NCBI GenBank assembly: GCA_017518735.1
Contig: JAFWTY010000007.1
Coordinates: 62,001 to 126,000, forward strand
Length of the DNA: 64,000 bases
From: Lachnospiraceae bacterium
Lineage (GTDB): Bacteria > Bacillota > Clostridia > Lachnospirales > Lachnospiraceae
Direction: 5' to 3'
The notes below the pieces were generated by a model. The model had not been told where the DNA came from and searched no databases. It was given only the letters and a program-made list of their open reading frames with translations. The position numbers and the translations under genes were made by a program. Positions 28,201 to 37,300 of this stretch are shown here, in pieces (the stretch's first letter is position 1; every line of letters begins with the position of its first letter).

Positions 28201-31200
28201 TCGGCACTTACTTTGAGGATCATAAGCTCGATAATATTTGTTCCATGAAGAAGTCGATTAATACCGAGAGTAACCTTTCGCAGTCAAATACAAGCGGAAT
28301 AGAGATTGATTACAATAAGGGCGTTGCCTTTCTTCTGAATCATAAAAGGGAGGAATATAATGAATTCCAGACCCGGTTCGAGGGAAAAACCATTCAGGAT
28401 ACTGTTAATGAGGAAGAACCGAGATCACAGAGAGGTTATGTTACATCATTCCGTTATTCCTATTTGGCGACGGAAGATTCGTTGAAGTTTGCCGGATTGA
28501 AGGATGATGCCGCTTCCATGGAAGAGTTCCTGAATCAGGAATACAAGCCCGGAATCCTGTGGAAAGATCAGGTTGGTGCCATTTTTATGGACAAGCTGTT
28601 TGAAAACAATTTCAATCAGTACTATTTGGCAAAGGGGCTCAATCTTTCGGACGGTTTCATGATTGACGGCGTATCCGTGAAAGATACTTTTGCCAATAAA
28701 TACAATCATATCCGGGATGAAGTACAGAAAGAGCAATTGTATTGCGCCGAACTTTTAAAGGCAATTTCAAGGGGTGAAAAAACCATCACCGCAAGGATTT
28801 TTACCGCAAAGAACAATCAACTCGTTGAACTCGAGCCTGTTGTTTGCGCTTATCCGCGTGCAAAAATGCAGGAGTTTGCTCAGAAATACGAAAAATATGA
28901 AGCAAATCGTGATGAATTAATCAACCAGCTTGAGGAAATCAAGAAAGAATTACTGGAGACACAGAGTGACAAGGAAGCGAACTTCGGAAATGATGCAGAA
29001 GAAGGTTCCGATTTCTACCAGAATATGACGATTGCACTCCAGAATGCGATCAATGCACTGCGAAATGAAAAAGACAACGAAGACGGTGCTACTTTCGAGG
29101 AAACAAATTCGAAGCTTCGTACGATGCAGGAGTATGCAGACAGATATTATGAAGCCAGAAAGGGTAGATTCTTCGGACCTGTAACCGGAGACGGACAGAA
29201 ACGTCTGAAGTGTTCCAATAAGTTAAAGACCGGATTTGCGGGACGTTACATGGAAATGAGAGAGAGCCTGAAATCCGATATTATTGCCGGCTCGTCCGGA
29301 ATTCCTTTCTCCGAACTTGCGGATGCGGATGGAGTTCGCCGCGGATATAACCATCTGAAAAAAGATCAGCAGCTGAAGGTGCTTGGAAAAGAGGCAGCGG
29401 AAGCCGAGATAGTAAAGGAACGTATTCGTACCGCACTGGAAGCAATCAGGGGACGTGTTGACGAAGACGCTGCCAAGACTGCCGAAGAAGGACTTGCCCA
29501 AAACTACCTGATTCGCTATTTTGAAGCCCGAATTGCGCCCGTGAAGGAAGGCGTTACGCCGACCTATGCCAAGATTTCGGACCTTCGTATGATTGAACAT
29601 TTTGACGAAAGAGTTGCAGAACTTGCAAAGAATCCTGTCTTCGTTTCCCTTATGAAGAAAAATGCAGAAGACTGTATTAATCGCTGGCATGTAATCGAAG
29701 CAAACGAAATAGAACTGCGTACATCTTATCAGAATGATATTGCAAAGAAGATTCAGGATTACGGTTCTCTTTCCAGAGCGGTGGCAGAACTGAACAACGT
29801 TCCCGAAAACGAAGAAAAGACACTTGCCGGAGTTTTGAGGGATGTTTATGCCGATCAGCAGAATCAGGAATTCATTGAAATGACAATCAGTTCCTATTAC
29901 GATAAGGTTGCCGAAATTGTTTTGAGTCAGACTCTGAGCGGTGAAAACGAAACAGCCCGTCAGATGCGTCTGGAAATTGCAAACGACAAGGCGATGTATG
30001 ACAAATACTTAAGTATGGCATCGGACTATCTTCTTTCCAAAGAAGCCCTTTCTTCCGATAATCTTTCCAAACTGGATAACTCGATTAATCAAAGAAGATT
30101 TGCCACAAACTGGACGAAGAAGCTGAAGGGTGATTTCAATCGTGAAAGAAAGAACCAGGCGAGAGAAACGGAACAGGCAGTCGATGCCAAAATGCAGGAA
30201 CTTTCCTTCATGGACGATCTTGATGGAACCATGACGATGGATGAGTTTGTAACTCTGGAAAGAGCGATCGGAGTAGAATACCCCAGAAAGATTCTGTATA
30301 AGACTTTAGACGCTGCCAATATTATTATGAAGCCGGAGAAACTTACCTATACTAACGAGAAAGGTGAGAAGATTGAGATGGATTTCACGCCGAATCTTTA
30401 CGGCGGATGTAATATAAATACACAAAGACAAACTTCGGTTTCGAATGTCTTTCTTATGTATTTGATGGGAAAACATAAGTTTTCTTTCACCGAAGCTATG
30501 AAAATTGCAAATACCATGCCGGTGGAAAATGAGCAGAATCAAGTCATCAATCAAGCGGATGTTGATCTGGCCGACAAGTACAGAACGGAGTTTAAGATTT
30601 TTGTTGCACAGAACCAGGTTGTTCCGAATGCCAATGATCCGGAAAAGGGGAAGAAGGCTTACAAAGCTTGGGCAAGGCTTCTTATTGACGCATCCGAACA
30701 GCTGAAAAACTATAAGATTCCGGATATCAACTATCGCGATCCCGCCCAGGTTGAGGAACATTATGAAGAAATCTACATGTTGAGTCAGGCTTGCACGGAT
30801 GTCGATCAGGAAATGGACAGGTTGTTTGGAACCAATGGCACTGTGGATGGCTTAAGTTGTGCATATGAGGAAGCCGGAGGAAGTATTCAATTTAATACTT
30901 GCAAGAATCGCTGGTATGCAATCAGCGGTCCTTTGCAGGCTCAAAAAACTGCATATTCGGTAAAGAGTCGTGCTGAAGTGAATAATTATTATGTCGGTCA
31001 ACCGAGAAGAAGATATGGTGAAAGATTTCATGAGATTGCAATCTCAAGAGAAATATTGATTCAGACACTTCAGCCGCTTCGCGGAAAAACCGTGGAGGAG
31101 GCTGTAAAGATCGTTGGACAGGATAATCTATATTTGAAAGGATTCAACTCTTCATTCCCCAGTATTGGAGATGAGGAAGAAAACCCGATTGAGGGAGTAA

Positions 31201-34200
31201 ATCCCAAAACCTCACTGGAGTATATTGTCGGAAAGAATCAGGCAGACTATGTCAGAAAGATTCGTCCCGCTGTTGATAATTCCAGAAAAGAATATCAGCA
31301 TTTAGCATACGAAACGGATCAGCTCGGTATGCTGAACAAATTCTGGAATAACCTTGATTTCCAGGAAAAACTGGAGGACAACGAAGCCAACAGGGCGAAC
31401 TATGCGGAAGAGATTGAAGCAAAGAAAAACTTTGCGACCAATCGAGACTGGTTTGCGGCTTATCCGGAAGATGCGGAGTCCATGAAAAAACTCTTTGACG
31501 GAGAAATCAGACAGGGTGTGAAAACGAAAGACTGGGTTCGTGAGAGTGCGAATAGTTGCTTCTTTAATGAAGATCGTTATCAGCTTGCCAAGATACTCGG
31601 TATAGAAACGGGAGAACTCTTCTTAATCAACGGAAAGAACTTAAAGGAACTGTACGCCGAAAAGTACAGTGACATAGCGGATGAAGAAACCCGTAACGGT
31701 CTCTATCGTCTGGAATTATTGAAAGCAATTGCCAAGGGAGATTCCGTGGTAGAACTCCGTACCTTCAAATTTGAGAACAATGTTTTGGTAGAAGCTCCCC
31801 GGGTTATTGTGGCGGAGAAGAGGGAAGACATGAAGAAGGCGGCGGATTCCGTCCATGTTTATACCGCCGGTTTGGAACCGATTGAAAATGCGTTGAAGAA
31901 ATTTAAGCTCACCCTGACGGCAAATCAGATCAATCCGGAGGCAAATTTTGACGGGGAAAATATCTATCATCCGCTCACAACGGAAGGATCCGAAGAATAT
32001 AAGGATATGACGAAACGATTACGTAATCTGTTGAGGGAAATCAACGACGAAAGAATCGGCAAAAGTCTTACTCGGCAGGAAGATCTCGACAAAATGATCG
32101 AGGGGCTTGTGGAATCTGCTAACCAATATGAAAGGAAGAATAACGGAAACTACAGAGAAGGCACCAGGGAAAGAATCAAGCTGGATGTTGCCAAAAAGAT
32201 CCAGGAGGTGGTTCCCGAACTTCATAAGCAGTTGAAGGCGCTCCGGGCAAACAGAACTTCTTTACAGGGAACGCATAAGCTTTATACCATATCGAAAGGT
32301 CCAAACAAGTTTGGTATGGAAATAGCAGATGGTTTCCACAGAGCTCTGGGAGTTGAAAAGAAGGAAGATAATTTTTATAAGAAAAAGGCATATGGTATTA
32401 TGCTTCAGAGCAGCGTAAACAGCAAACTCGAGCAGGCATTTGTCGGAGCGAAATATCCGAAGGAGAATTATGAACGTGCGAGAGAAGCGGTTCTCGGAAT
32501 CTATCAAAAGAAGATAAACGACGGAATGGTTACGCTTGCGGATCTCGATGCAATGGAGCGTTATAAAGACAGAGTGGAAGAACTTGCAGGAAATTCCTTC
32601 GTTCAGTCCTGGATGAAGAGGAATCCGCAGGAGTGTATTGCCCGCTTGGAAGAAGTGGAAGCAAAGGAACAGCAGCTCCGTGATCGCTTCATCGGAGAAA
32701 TGAACACTGCCCAAAACGGACGTACGGTACTGGCAGAATATGTGACCGGTATGGCACCGAATTTTGTACAGCCTGCTCCCGGAAACGAAGCGGATGAGAA
32801 TGATCTTTTTAACGGAATCGGAGAACAAGGTCAGCAGTTCAATTTAAGAATCAATGAAGCCGCATCGCATGAAGAGAGACGCACGATGGCTCAGAATATC
32901 GTTCTCAGCAGCATCAGAACCAAGAATGAAATGCAAATAACCGGTCTGTATGAGAAACTTGCCGATGTTGTAGTATGGCAGGGCCTGATCAATCATGAGA
33001 AATACGGCAAACCCGTTTTGCAGGGAATTGCTTTAAATGAAGAGGTATACGAGCAGTTTAAGCAAAAGACTTTGCAGTACTTAAAGGATAACAAGGTTCT
33101 CGAAAACGGTAAAATTAAAGAACTCTTTATCAAACTTGACAACGGACAGTTTGCGAACGAAGTCATGGATAAGATGAGTGTGATTGCTGCCGAAGAAGAA
33201 CGTGTACGTGAAGCGCAACTTGCCGCACAGCGTGAACAGGAGAGACTTGCGGCCGAGCAGCAGTTGCAGAATCCGGTAGTACAGCAGCCGAACCCCGTAG
33301 TTCAGAATCAGGCTAATCCTCAGCTGAATCCTCAGATTCCGCAGCCGGTTCCCGAGATTCAGAACCTGAATCAGGGTAATCCGCAGCCTAATCCTGTAAT
33401 TCAGAATCCGAATCAGGCTAATCTGCAGCTGAATCCTGTAATTCAGAATCCAAATCAGGATAATCTGCAGCCGAATCCTCAGGCTAACATCAACCTTGGT
33501 GAAATCCTCCTGGATGCAAACGAACAGGATAAGATTGTAATCAAGATTGAAGAAGAAAACAACAAGCCGATTATCGAAGAGGAGCCGGAACCTGAGATTG
33601 AGGATCCGAATAAGAACGTGGAGCCGAAGAAAGAGGGACCGAAGGTAGAAAAGAAGGGTCCGAAGAACGTAATCAAAAAAGAGGAGCCAAAGAATCAAAA
33701 GGAGGATATATTCGGTAAGAATAACAAACAGGAAGATGTATTCGGAAATAATAAAAATAACAAGGATTATGCATTCCCCTGGGATTCCGAAGAATTTATG
33801 AAGGATGCACAACAGGACTATAACCGGGAGACATTCAATTATCTATTGGATGCCAAGAAGGCAATGGAGTTTATTAAGGGCATGCCGGAAGGAGTAATGG
33901 ACAAGAAAGGTAATCTTTACCAGGATAAAATAAATGCCGTGGTTAAGGTTCATACCGCACTTACCATTATCATGGGAGACTATGTGAATCCGAAAACAAT
34001 AAATCCGAAGAGCGTTGAGAAGAAGATTTTCGAGAAGAAGGAAAACCGCTACGGCCTCATGGATATGATAGACCACTTCTCGGGCAGGGAAATCATGGGC
34101 TTTATCAAAAAGGGTAACATTGATACGGTTATGAGGGATTGCTTTAAGAAAGCTCCGAAGAATAAAGTGGATAATTATTCGAAGAAAGAAAACGAGAATC

Positions 34201-34301
34201 AGAAAGAAGTTCCAAAGGGCGGTATGGGTCCCAAAGGAAAGATCTATGAAAGAGCACGAAGAAAGGAGCCTGCCCTTATGGCAGGCTCCTTTTATGATTG
34301 A
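25293..34301 (+). CDS. Giant modular protein of 3002 aa, unknown function (three-module family A)
   Basis: N-terminal disordered region with three 13-residue NGQPIVNPNPQIN repeats, then three family A modules: YRFPDIDYSNP near bp 25845, YTLPNIDLLDP near 27845 and YKIPDINYRDP near 30715, with ELWGQKY-type blocks near 26645, 28657 and 31621. LAKNPVF- and LAGN-type ends with a run of polar helices close modules 2 and 3. A long Asn/Pro/Gln-rich linker (about 33250-33500) and an acidic then Lys-rich stretch precede a C-terminal domain (about 33830-34150) related to that of the 3138-aa protein. No signal peptide, membrane helix or known domain. ATG 25293 follows AAGAAGGAAG. The last residues are encoded by the transcription terminator itself, which is odd (see findings). 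Module spacing of about 665 and 957 aa mirrors the 3138-aa protein. Confidence 0.85.
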   Translation: MDGKNLNQNNGQPNQNPNPQINNGQPIVNPNPQINNGQPIVNPNPQPANQDSDDIYVSKSLRIFEKKEPAPRAQLGHYVSEHPRYAELQKATGNMGMLTGRPSTSKSVFGIWLIGREKDPLTLEQAMNMVPGNPKLEEEFNKFVDFVVSHPTKSTADAPIKENDAANNLKAWLDVVGKACDVIGDYRFPDIDYSNPKEVEKHIEEFNGLGSFVWDLGQEGEKVVNQIANFPNQLKGERKAISEKMKPLSTFQGFTNAFAIANTENRDDLQFETNIYRLAENRIQFGILAKKKYSGKTVKEAAVKNASELYEPFVGAYSQANPSNHGIEDPKQRMDMAKGFLRGEDNGFKEAVIRDYENTRKMTRIKMVNAEQFSNFNKYGNTLFREMRSHRATFEEGLSPEKTAEEISAFIKTDAGKAAVSAALKAYDDAFVKFDQDRFYEFAKKNPMDTIRIGGKTPQELWGQKYASLKKRDREIMFKVELAAAAVMGNEGITFEQYAVNERDEVVKIGEYIAVPGPATLEIRRQFLREIQGLGDEVRWAKNFLEKPSVPVDESLKPIHEQLKKLNGEILKDSSMNSMKSYVLFKREVEEYLDVAEAYYKGAEEKLREKNASPETLQKLQNEKENVIGQVKVRLTQAEKVGESMKLVPHELELPPEEDTTYTFSNIKNAIFNITELKYDRAFVVNDNQTIYDQKFSWLNRKIEKNSVLPQDGWNQVKSAAKFDILATEAGEYDKPIASVLQNRELKKALTDAGLPVKRSSSLESIFNIWLMGHKGFSVTEVAKFSSKFASSGTIRDKNGKEFNCKDLMNDFLDFAKKNPYDVKTETRDASKTRLKTWLEIYEKATQEIKDYTLPNIDLLDPDQIKAHGREFMLLRNIGVDGVQEWERFMKGDNNIRGTSMSSIGEEALGSRERFWGIHFFYQDMQSTLSGLLNGYLNGIYRNEPGSLSLAAYRRWKFDKEFSPYRGKKLGTYFEDHKLDNICSMKKSINTESNLSQSNTSGIEIDYNKGVAFLLNHKREEYNEFQTRFEGKTIQDTVNEEEPRSQRGYVTSFRYSYLATEDSLKFAGLKDDAASMEEFLNQEYKPGILWKDQVGAIFMDKLFENNFNQYYLAKGLNLSDGFMIDGVSVKDTFANKYNHIRDEVQKEQLYCAELLKAISRGEKTITARIFTAKNNQLVELEPVVCAYPRAKMQEFAQKYEKYEANRDELINQLEEIKKELLETQSDKEANFGNDAEEGSDFYQNMTIALQNAINALRNEKDNEDGATFEETNSKLRTMQEYADRYYEARKGRFFGPVTGDGQKRLKCSNKLKTGFAGRYMEMRESLKSDIIAGSSGIPFSELADADGVRRGYNHLKKDQQLKVLGKEAAEAEIVKERIRTALEAIRGRVDEDAAKTAEEGLAQNYLIRYFEARIAPVKEGVTPTYAKISDLRMIEHFDERVAELAKNPVFVSLMKKNAEDCINRWHVIEANEIELRTSYQNDIAKKIQDYGSLSRAVAELNNVPENEEKTLAGVLRDVYADQQNQEFIEMTISSYYDKVAEIVLSQTLSGENETARQMRLEIANDKAMYDKYLSMASDYLLSKEALSSDNLSKLDNSINQRRFATNWTKKLKGDFNRERKNQARETEQAVDAKMQELSFMDDLDGTMTMDEFVTLERAIGVEYPRKILYKTLDAANIIMKPEKLTYTNEKGEKIEMDFTPNLYGGCNINTQRQTSVSNVFLMYLMGKHKFSFTEAMKIANTMPVENEQNQVINQADVDLADKYRTEFKIFVAQNQVVPNANDPEKGKKAYKAWARLLIDASEQLKNYKIPDINYRDPAQVEEHYEEIYMLSQACTDVDQEMDRLFGTNGTVDGLSCAYEEAGGSIQFNTCKNRWYAISGPLQAQKTAYSVKSRAEVNNYYVGQPRRRYGERFHEIAISREILIQTLQPLRGKTVEEAVKIVGQDNLYLKGFNSSFPSIGDEEENPIEGVNPKTSLEYIVGKNQADYVRKIRPAVDNSRKEYQHLAYETDQLGMLNKFWNNLDFQEKLEDNEANRANYAEEIEAKKNFATNRDWFAAYPEDAESMKKLFDGEIRQGVKTKDWVRESANSCFFNEDRYQLAKILGIETGELFLINGKNLKELYAEKYSDIADEETRNGLYRLELLKAIAKGDSVVELRTFKFENNVLVEAPRVIVAEKREDMKKAADSVHVYTAGLEPIENALKKFKLTLTANQINPEANFDGENIYHPLTTEGSEEYKDMTKRLRNLLREINDERIGKSLTRQEDLDKMIEGLVESANQYERKNNGNYREGTRERIKLDVAKKIQEVVPELHKQLKALRANRTSLQGTHKLYTISKGPNKFGMEIADGFHRALGVEKKEDNFYKKKAYGIMLQSSVNSKLEQAFVGAKYPKENYERAREAVLGIYQKKINDGMVTLADLDAMERYKDRVEELAGNSFVQSWMKRNPQECIARLEEVEAKEQQLRDRFIGEMNTAQNGRTVLAEYVTGMAPNFVQPAPGNEADENDLFNGIGEQGQQFNLRINEAASHEERRTMAQNIVLSSIRTKNEMQITGLYEKLADVVVWQGLINHEKYGKPVLQGIALNEEVYEQFKQKTLQYLKDNKVLENGKIKELFIKLDNGQFANEVMDKMSVIAAEEERVREAQLAAQREQERLAAEQQLQNPVVQQPNPVVQNQANPQLNPQIPQPVPEIQNLNQGNPQPNPVIQNPNQANLQLNPVIQNPNQDNLQPNPQANINLGEILLDANEQDKIVIKIEEENNKPIIEEEPEPEIEDPNKNVEPKKEGPKVEKKGPKNVIKKEEPKNQKEDIFGKNNKQEDVFGNNKNNKDYAFPWDSEEFMKDAQQDYNRETFNYLLDAKKAMEFIKGMPEGVMDKKGNLYQDKINAVVKVHTALTIIMGDYVNPKTINPKSVEKKIFEKKENRYGLMDMIDHFSGREIMGFIKKGNIDTVMRDCFKKAPKNKVDNYSKKENENQKEVPKGGMGPKGKIYERARRKEPALMAGSFYD
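25320..25436 (+). repeat. Three 39-bp tandem repeats in the N-terminal coding region
   Basis: Units encode NGQPNQNPNPQIN, NGQPIVNPNPQIN and NGQPIVNPNPQPA; copies 2 and 3 are nearly identical at the DNA level, which points to recent duplication. Confidence 0.85.
33360..33485 (+). repeat. About three 42-bp tandem repeats in the NPQ-rich linker
   Basis: Units encode 14 residues of the form NPNQANLQLNPVIQ. They extend a looser Asn/Pro/Gln-rich stretch that begins near 33270. Edges are approximate. Confidence 0.75.
34262..34296 (+). terminator. Terminator of the second giant operon, inside the 3' end of the coding sequence
   Basis: Perfect 13-bp stem AAAGGAGCCTGCC / GGCAGGCTCCTTT with loop CTTAT and a T-run. 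The stop codon of the 3002-aa gene (34299-34301) lies after the hairpin, so the hairpin encodes the final residues. It sits between convergent genes, 20 bp from the stop of the minus-strand 1926-aa gene, and may act weakly for that gene too. Confidence 0.92.
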
Positions 34302-34315
34302 AAATGAATTACCGA

Positions 34316-37300
34316 TTACAGGGGACCGTGCTTAGGACCTTCGGGTTTTTTGTTGCCCAAATCAAGCTTTTTGTTTGTGGTGGATTTCAGATGGAAACTC
34401 TGGCTGCGAGGCCTCTGTACGCCCTTGTTAAGATTGTTGTTTTTTTCAATCTCGTTCTGTTTGCTTTCCGCCTTTTTCATTCTTGCAAGAAGGTTCTTCG
34501 CATAATCTTTGGAGGAACCGAAATTACGGACGGTATCGCGCGTAATCGGCTTCGGAAGTGCTTTCTGGAAGGACGGAGATTTCTTGATCGTTTCAATCTG
34601 ATTGTTATAGGAGTACGTGGAACTGTCCATTCCGCTGCGAATCGTCGGCCCGATTGATGATTCCAGCATTTCTTGGAAGGTAAGCTTTGCAAGAGAGTCA
34701 ACGACCTTATTCTTTTCTTCTTCGGTGAGCGGTTCCTTGGAAGGTTTCTTCTGGATATTGCGCAACTCCTTAAGTGCATTAACGCTCTGCTTCATCGCAG
34801 TCTGATCGATGCCCTTCATGAGTTCCGCAACCTCTGTCATGTTTTTGATACGCCGGTCAATGTAAACCTGGTCATAGCTTGCGTACGTCCGGTTTAATTC
34901 TCCGGCATAGATTCTCTCGGTTTCGATATCTAAATTATCTACAGCCTTCATGATATCTTTGAGAGTCTGCTTGGAGTCCTTCATTACGTCAATTCGTCTC
35001 TTGGTCTTCAAATCGACGTTATCACCCATCTTGTTCTGTTTTTGCTTACGATCAAAATACAGGTCTATACTCTTATCCGCTTCCTCAATTCTTTGGCGGA
35101 TGATTTCAATTTTGTCCTTCTGTTTCTGATAATCGCCACCGCGGGTTTTCTGGAAATCTTCCATACTATTCCGAAGATTCTCCATTGCAATTACGGCATT
35201 GTCAAACTGCTTACTGCCGAGATGAACTCCGACTTTCGCTTCGTTTGCTCTGGTAACCAGATTGGACAGATTCGCTTCCGGGAATTCTCTTGCTTTGTAG
35301 TCTTCGACAACTTTTGTCAGGCCATCTTTGAACTTCGGATCCATATCCTTGGGAAGATCATCCAAAGCATGAACAAGGTACTGTCTCATTTCCTTAAGTC
35401 CGGGATCGTTGTATTCTTCGGCAGGAGCATTCTTAAGCAAGCGGTCATAAAGTACAGCCTTGTTGTAGATTGCATCTCCGATGTTAACACTCGTTTCCAT
35501 AGGGTATTCACCTTTGAATTCACGGATTTTTTGTTCAAATGCGTTACCTCTTTCGACAATCTGGCTGTAATTGAGAGGCTTTTCCTTCATGTATTTATCG
35601 GCATCAAAGGATTCTCCGATTTCTTTTCCGCTCAAATCGACTTCCTTAAGACCGCCAAGCATCGCATTCAGGTTACGATCCTCATCGGAACAAAGAATCA
35701 AATTCTGGATAGTCTGGTTTCTCTGTTCCCACTCTGCATCCGAATAAGGCGTATGTTTCAGATAGTTAAACTTCATCGTCTGAAGATCGGACATGGCACC
35801 CAAAACGTTAATCATTTCCGAAGCAAGAACGATATTATCGGTTCGTACGGAAGCATCACTCTCCAGAACGGTGGGACCGGCCAGGGAACGACCTGCGCCA
35901 AAACTGAAGTTTACTTTATTTCCCGCACCTTGGAATTTATTAATGCCAAGTAACAAGTCCATGGAATCCTGGAAATTAAGGTTTTTGGATACCGTCTCAA
36001 AACAGTATGGCTCGTTTGATTCCAGAAGGGATTTCATCAGGTTTCCGTTCGGATCTTTCAGATATTCCTCGGTGTCCAGATTATTATCTTTACATTTCAT
36101 GTAAATCAGATAAGCAGTATTAATCTGGGCAGTATGAAGCAAATCGCCTGCTAATTCAAAGTTAATGCTATCGTTACGGACACTGTCCATATTACCCGGA
36201 ATAAAGGCTTCATCCTGTGAAAAGTATGAATTCGCGAGTTCCATTAACTCTTTATGGTCTTTATAGGTTTCTTCAACTTTCTTGTTTGCTTCGACAATCT
36301 TATCCAGGTCGCCCGATTTAATGGCTTTTTCCAATTCCGTCTTCTGGGCTACAAGTTTAGAGAAGGAGTAAACTTTAAAGCCATCTTCTCCACCTTTATC
36401 ATGTGGAAGTTCTGTGAGTTTCATCTTATCGAATTTCTCAAATATGAGACGAAGTCCCTGCTTGGTCTTGTCGGAAAGAGAAACTTTTTCTTTCAGAAGA
36501 TTCTGGTAATCATTGACATGCTCCTGGGTTACCAATTTGACGGTGCCACGCAAGCCGCCAACTGCGGTTTGTTCCGTGAGAATATCCGTGTATTTTCCGT
36601 TTTTGAATTTGTCCTTGTTTTCGTTGTAAATCTTACTCTGAAGAGAAGCTTCCACTTTTTGGATGCCCCCAGTTTCTTTCTGATAATACTCATCACGGAT
36701 TTTATCATGTACTCTGGAGAGAAGATTGTTTGCACTCTGAAGGGCATTCAGATATTCTGCCTGCTTATCGGGGTTATTCTTAAACTGTTCCGAATTCTGT
36801 AAAGCTTTCAGTTGTTCTTCATACGGATGGATATACATATCTTCCGGAGCTATATCCAGAGGATCCTTGTATGCCTCCATATTCTTTTCAAACTCAAGTG
36901 CTTTATCGGCCGGAATCTGCTCTGAAAGAATACCAATAACGATCTCGCGTTTTGCGGGATCCATGCCTCGGTTAACATCAAACAGGAGATTTCTTGCAAT
37001 CGTATTATTCCATTCGGATTCAGGAATCAGTTTTAAATCAACCAATTCCCTAAGCGCAGGTTGTGATACGTTGGTATCCGGGCTTTCACATCGGGTCTTT
37101 AAGTCTTCCGGAAGATTATTCATGACATCGGAATACTTGTTTTGGAGGTTTTCTTTGAAAAAACTGTAAAAGCGGCTGTTTGTGGTTTTGGCAATCTTCT
37201 TTTCGGTTTCTTCCTTACCCAAAGCGGCTTCAAGGGCAGACTTTACCTGTTCTAAGGTGAAACCGATCTTTCCGAATTCGGAGATTAAGAACGAGTCGGC

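Noticed and set aside
33081-33812. A 243-aa open frame on the minus strand within the 3002-aa gene
   Set aside because: It mirrors the Asn/Pro/Gln-rich linker; repetitive complementary codons keep the frame open.
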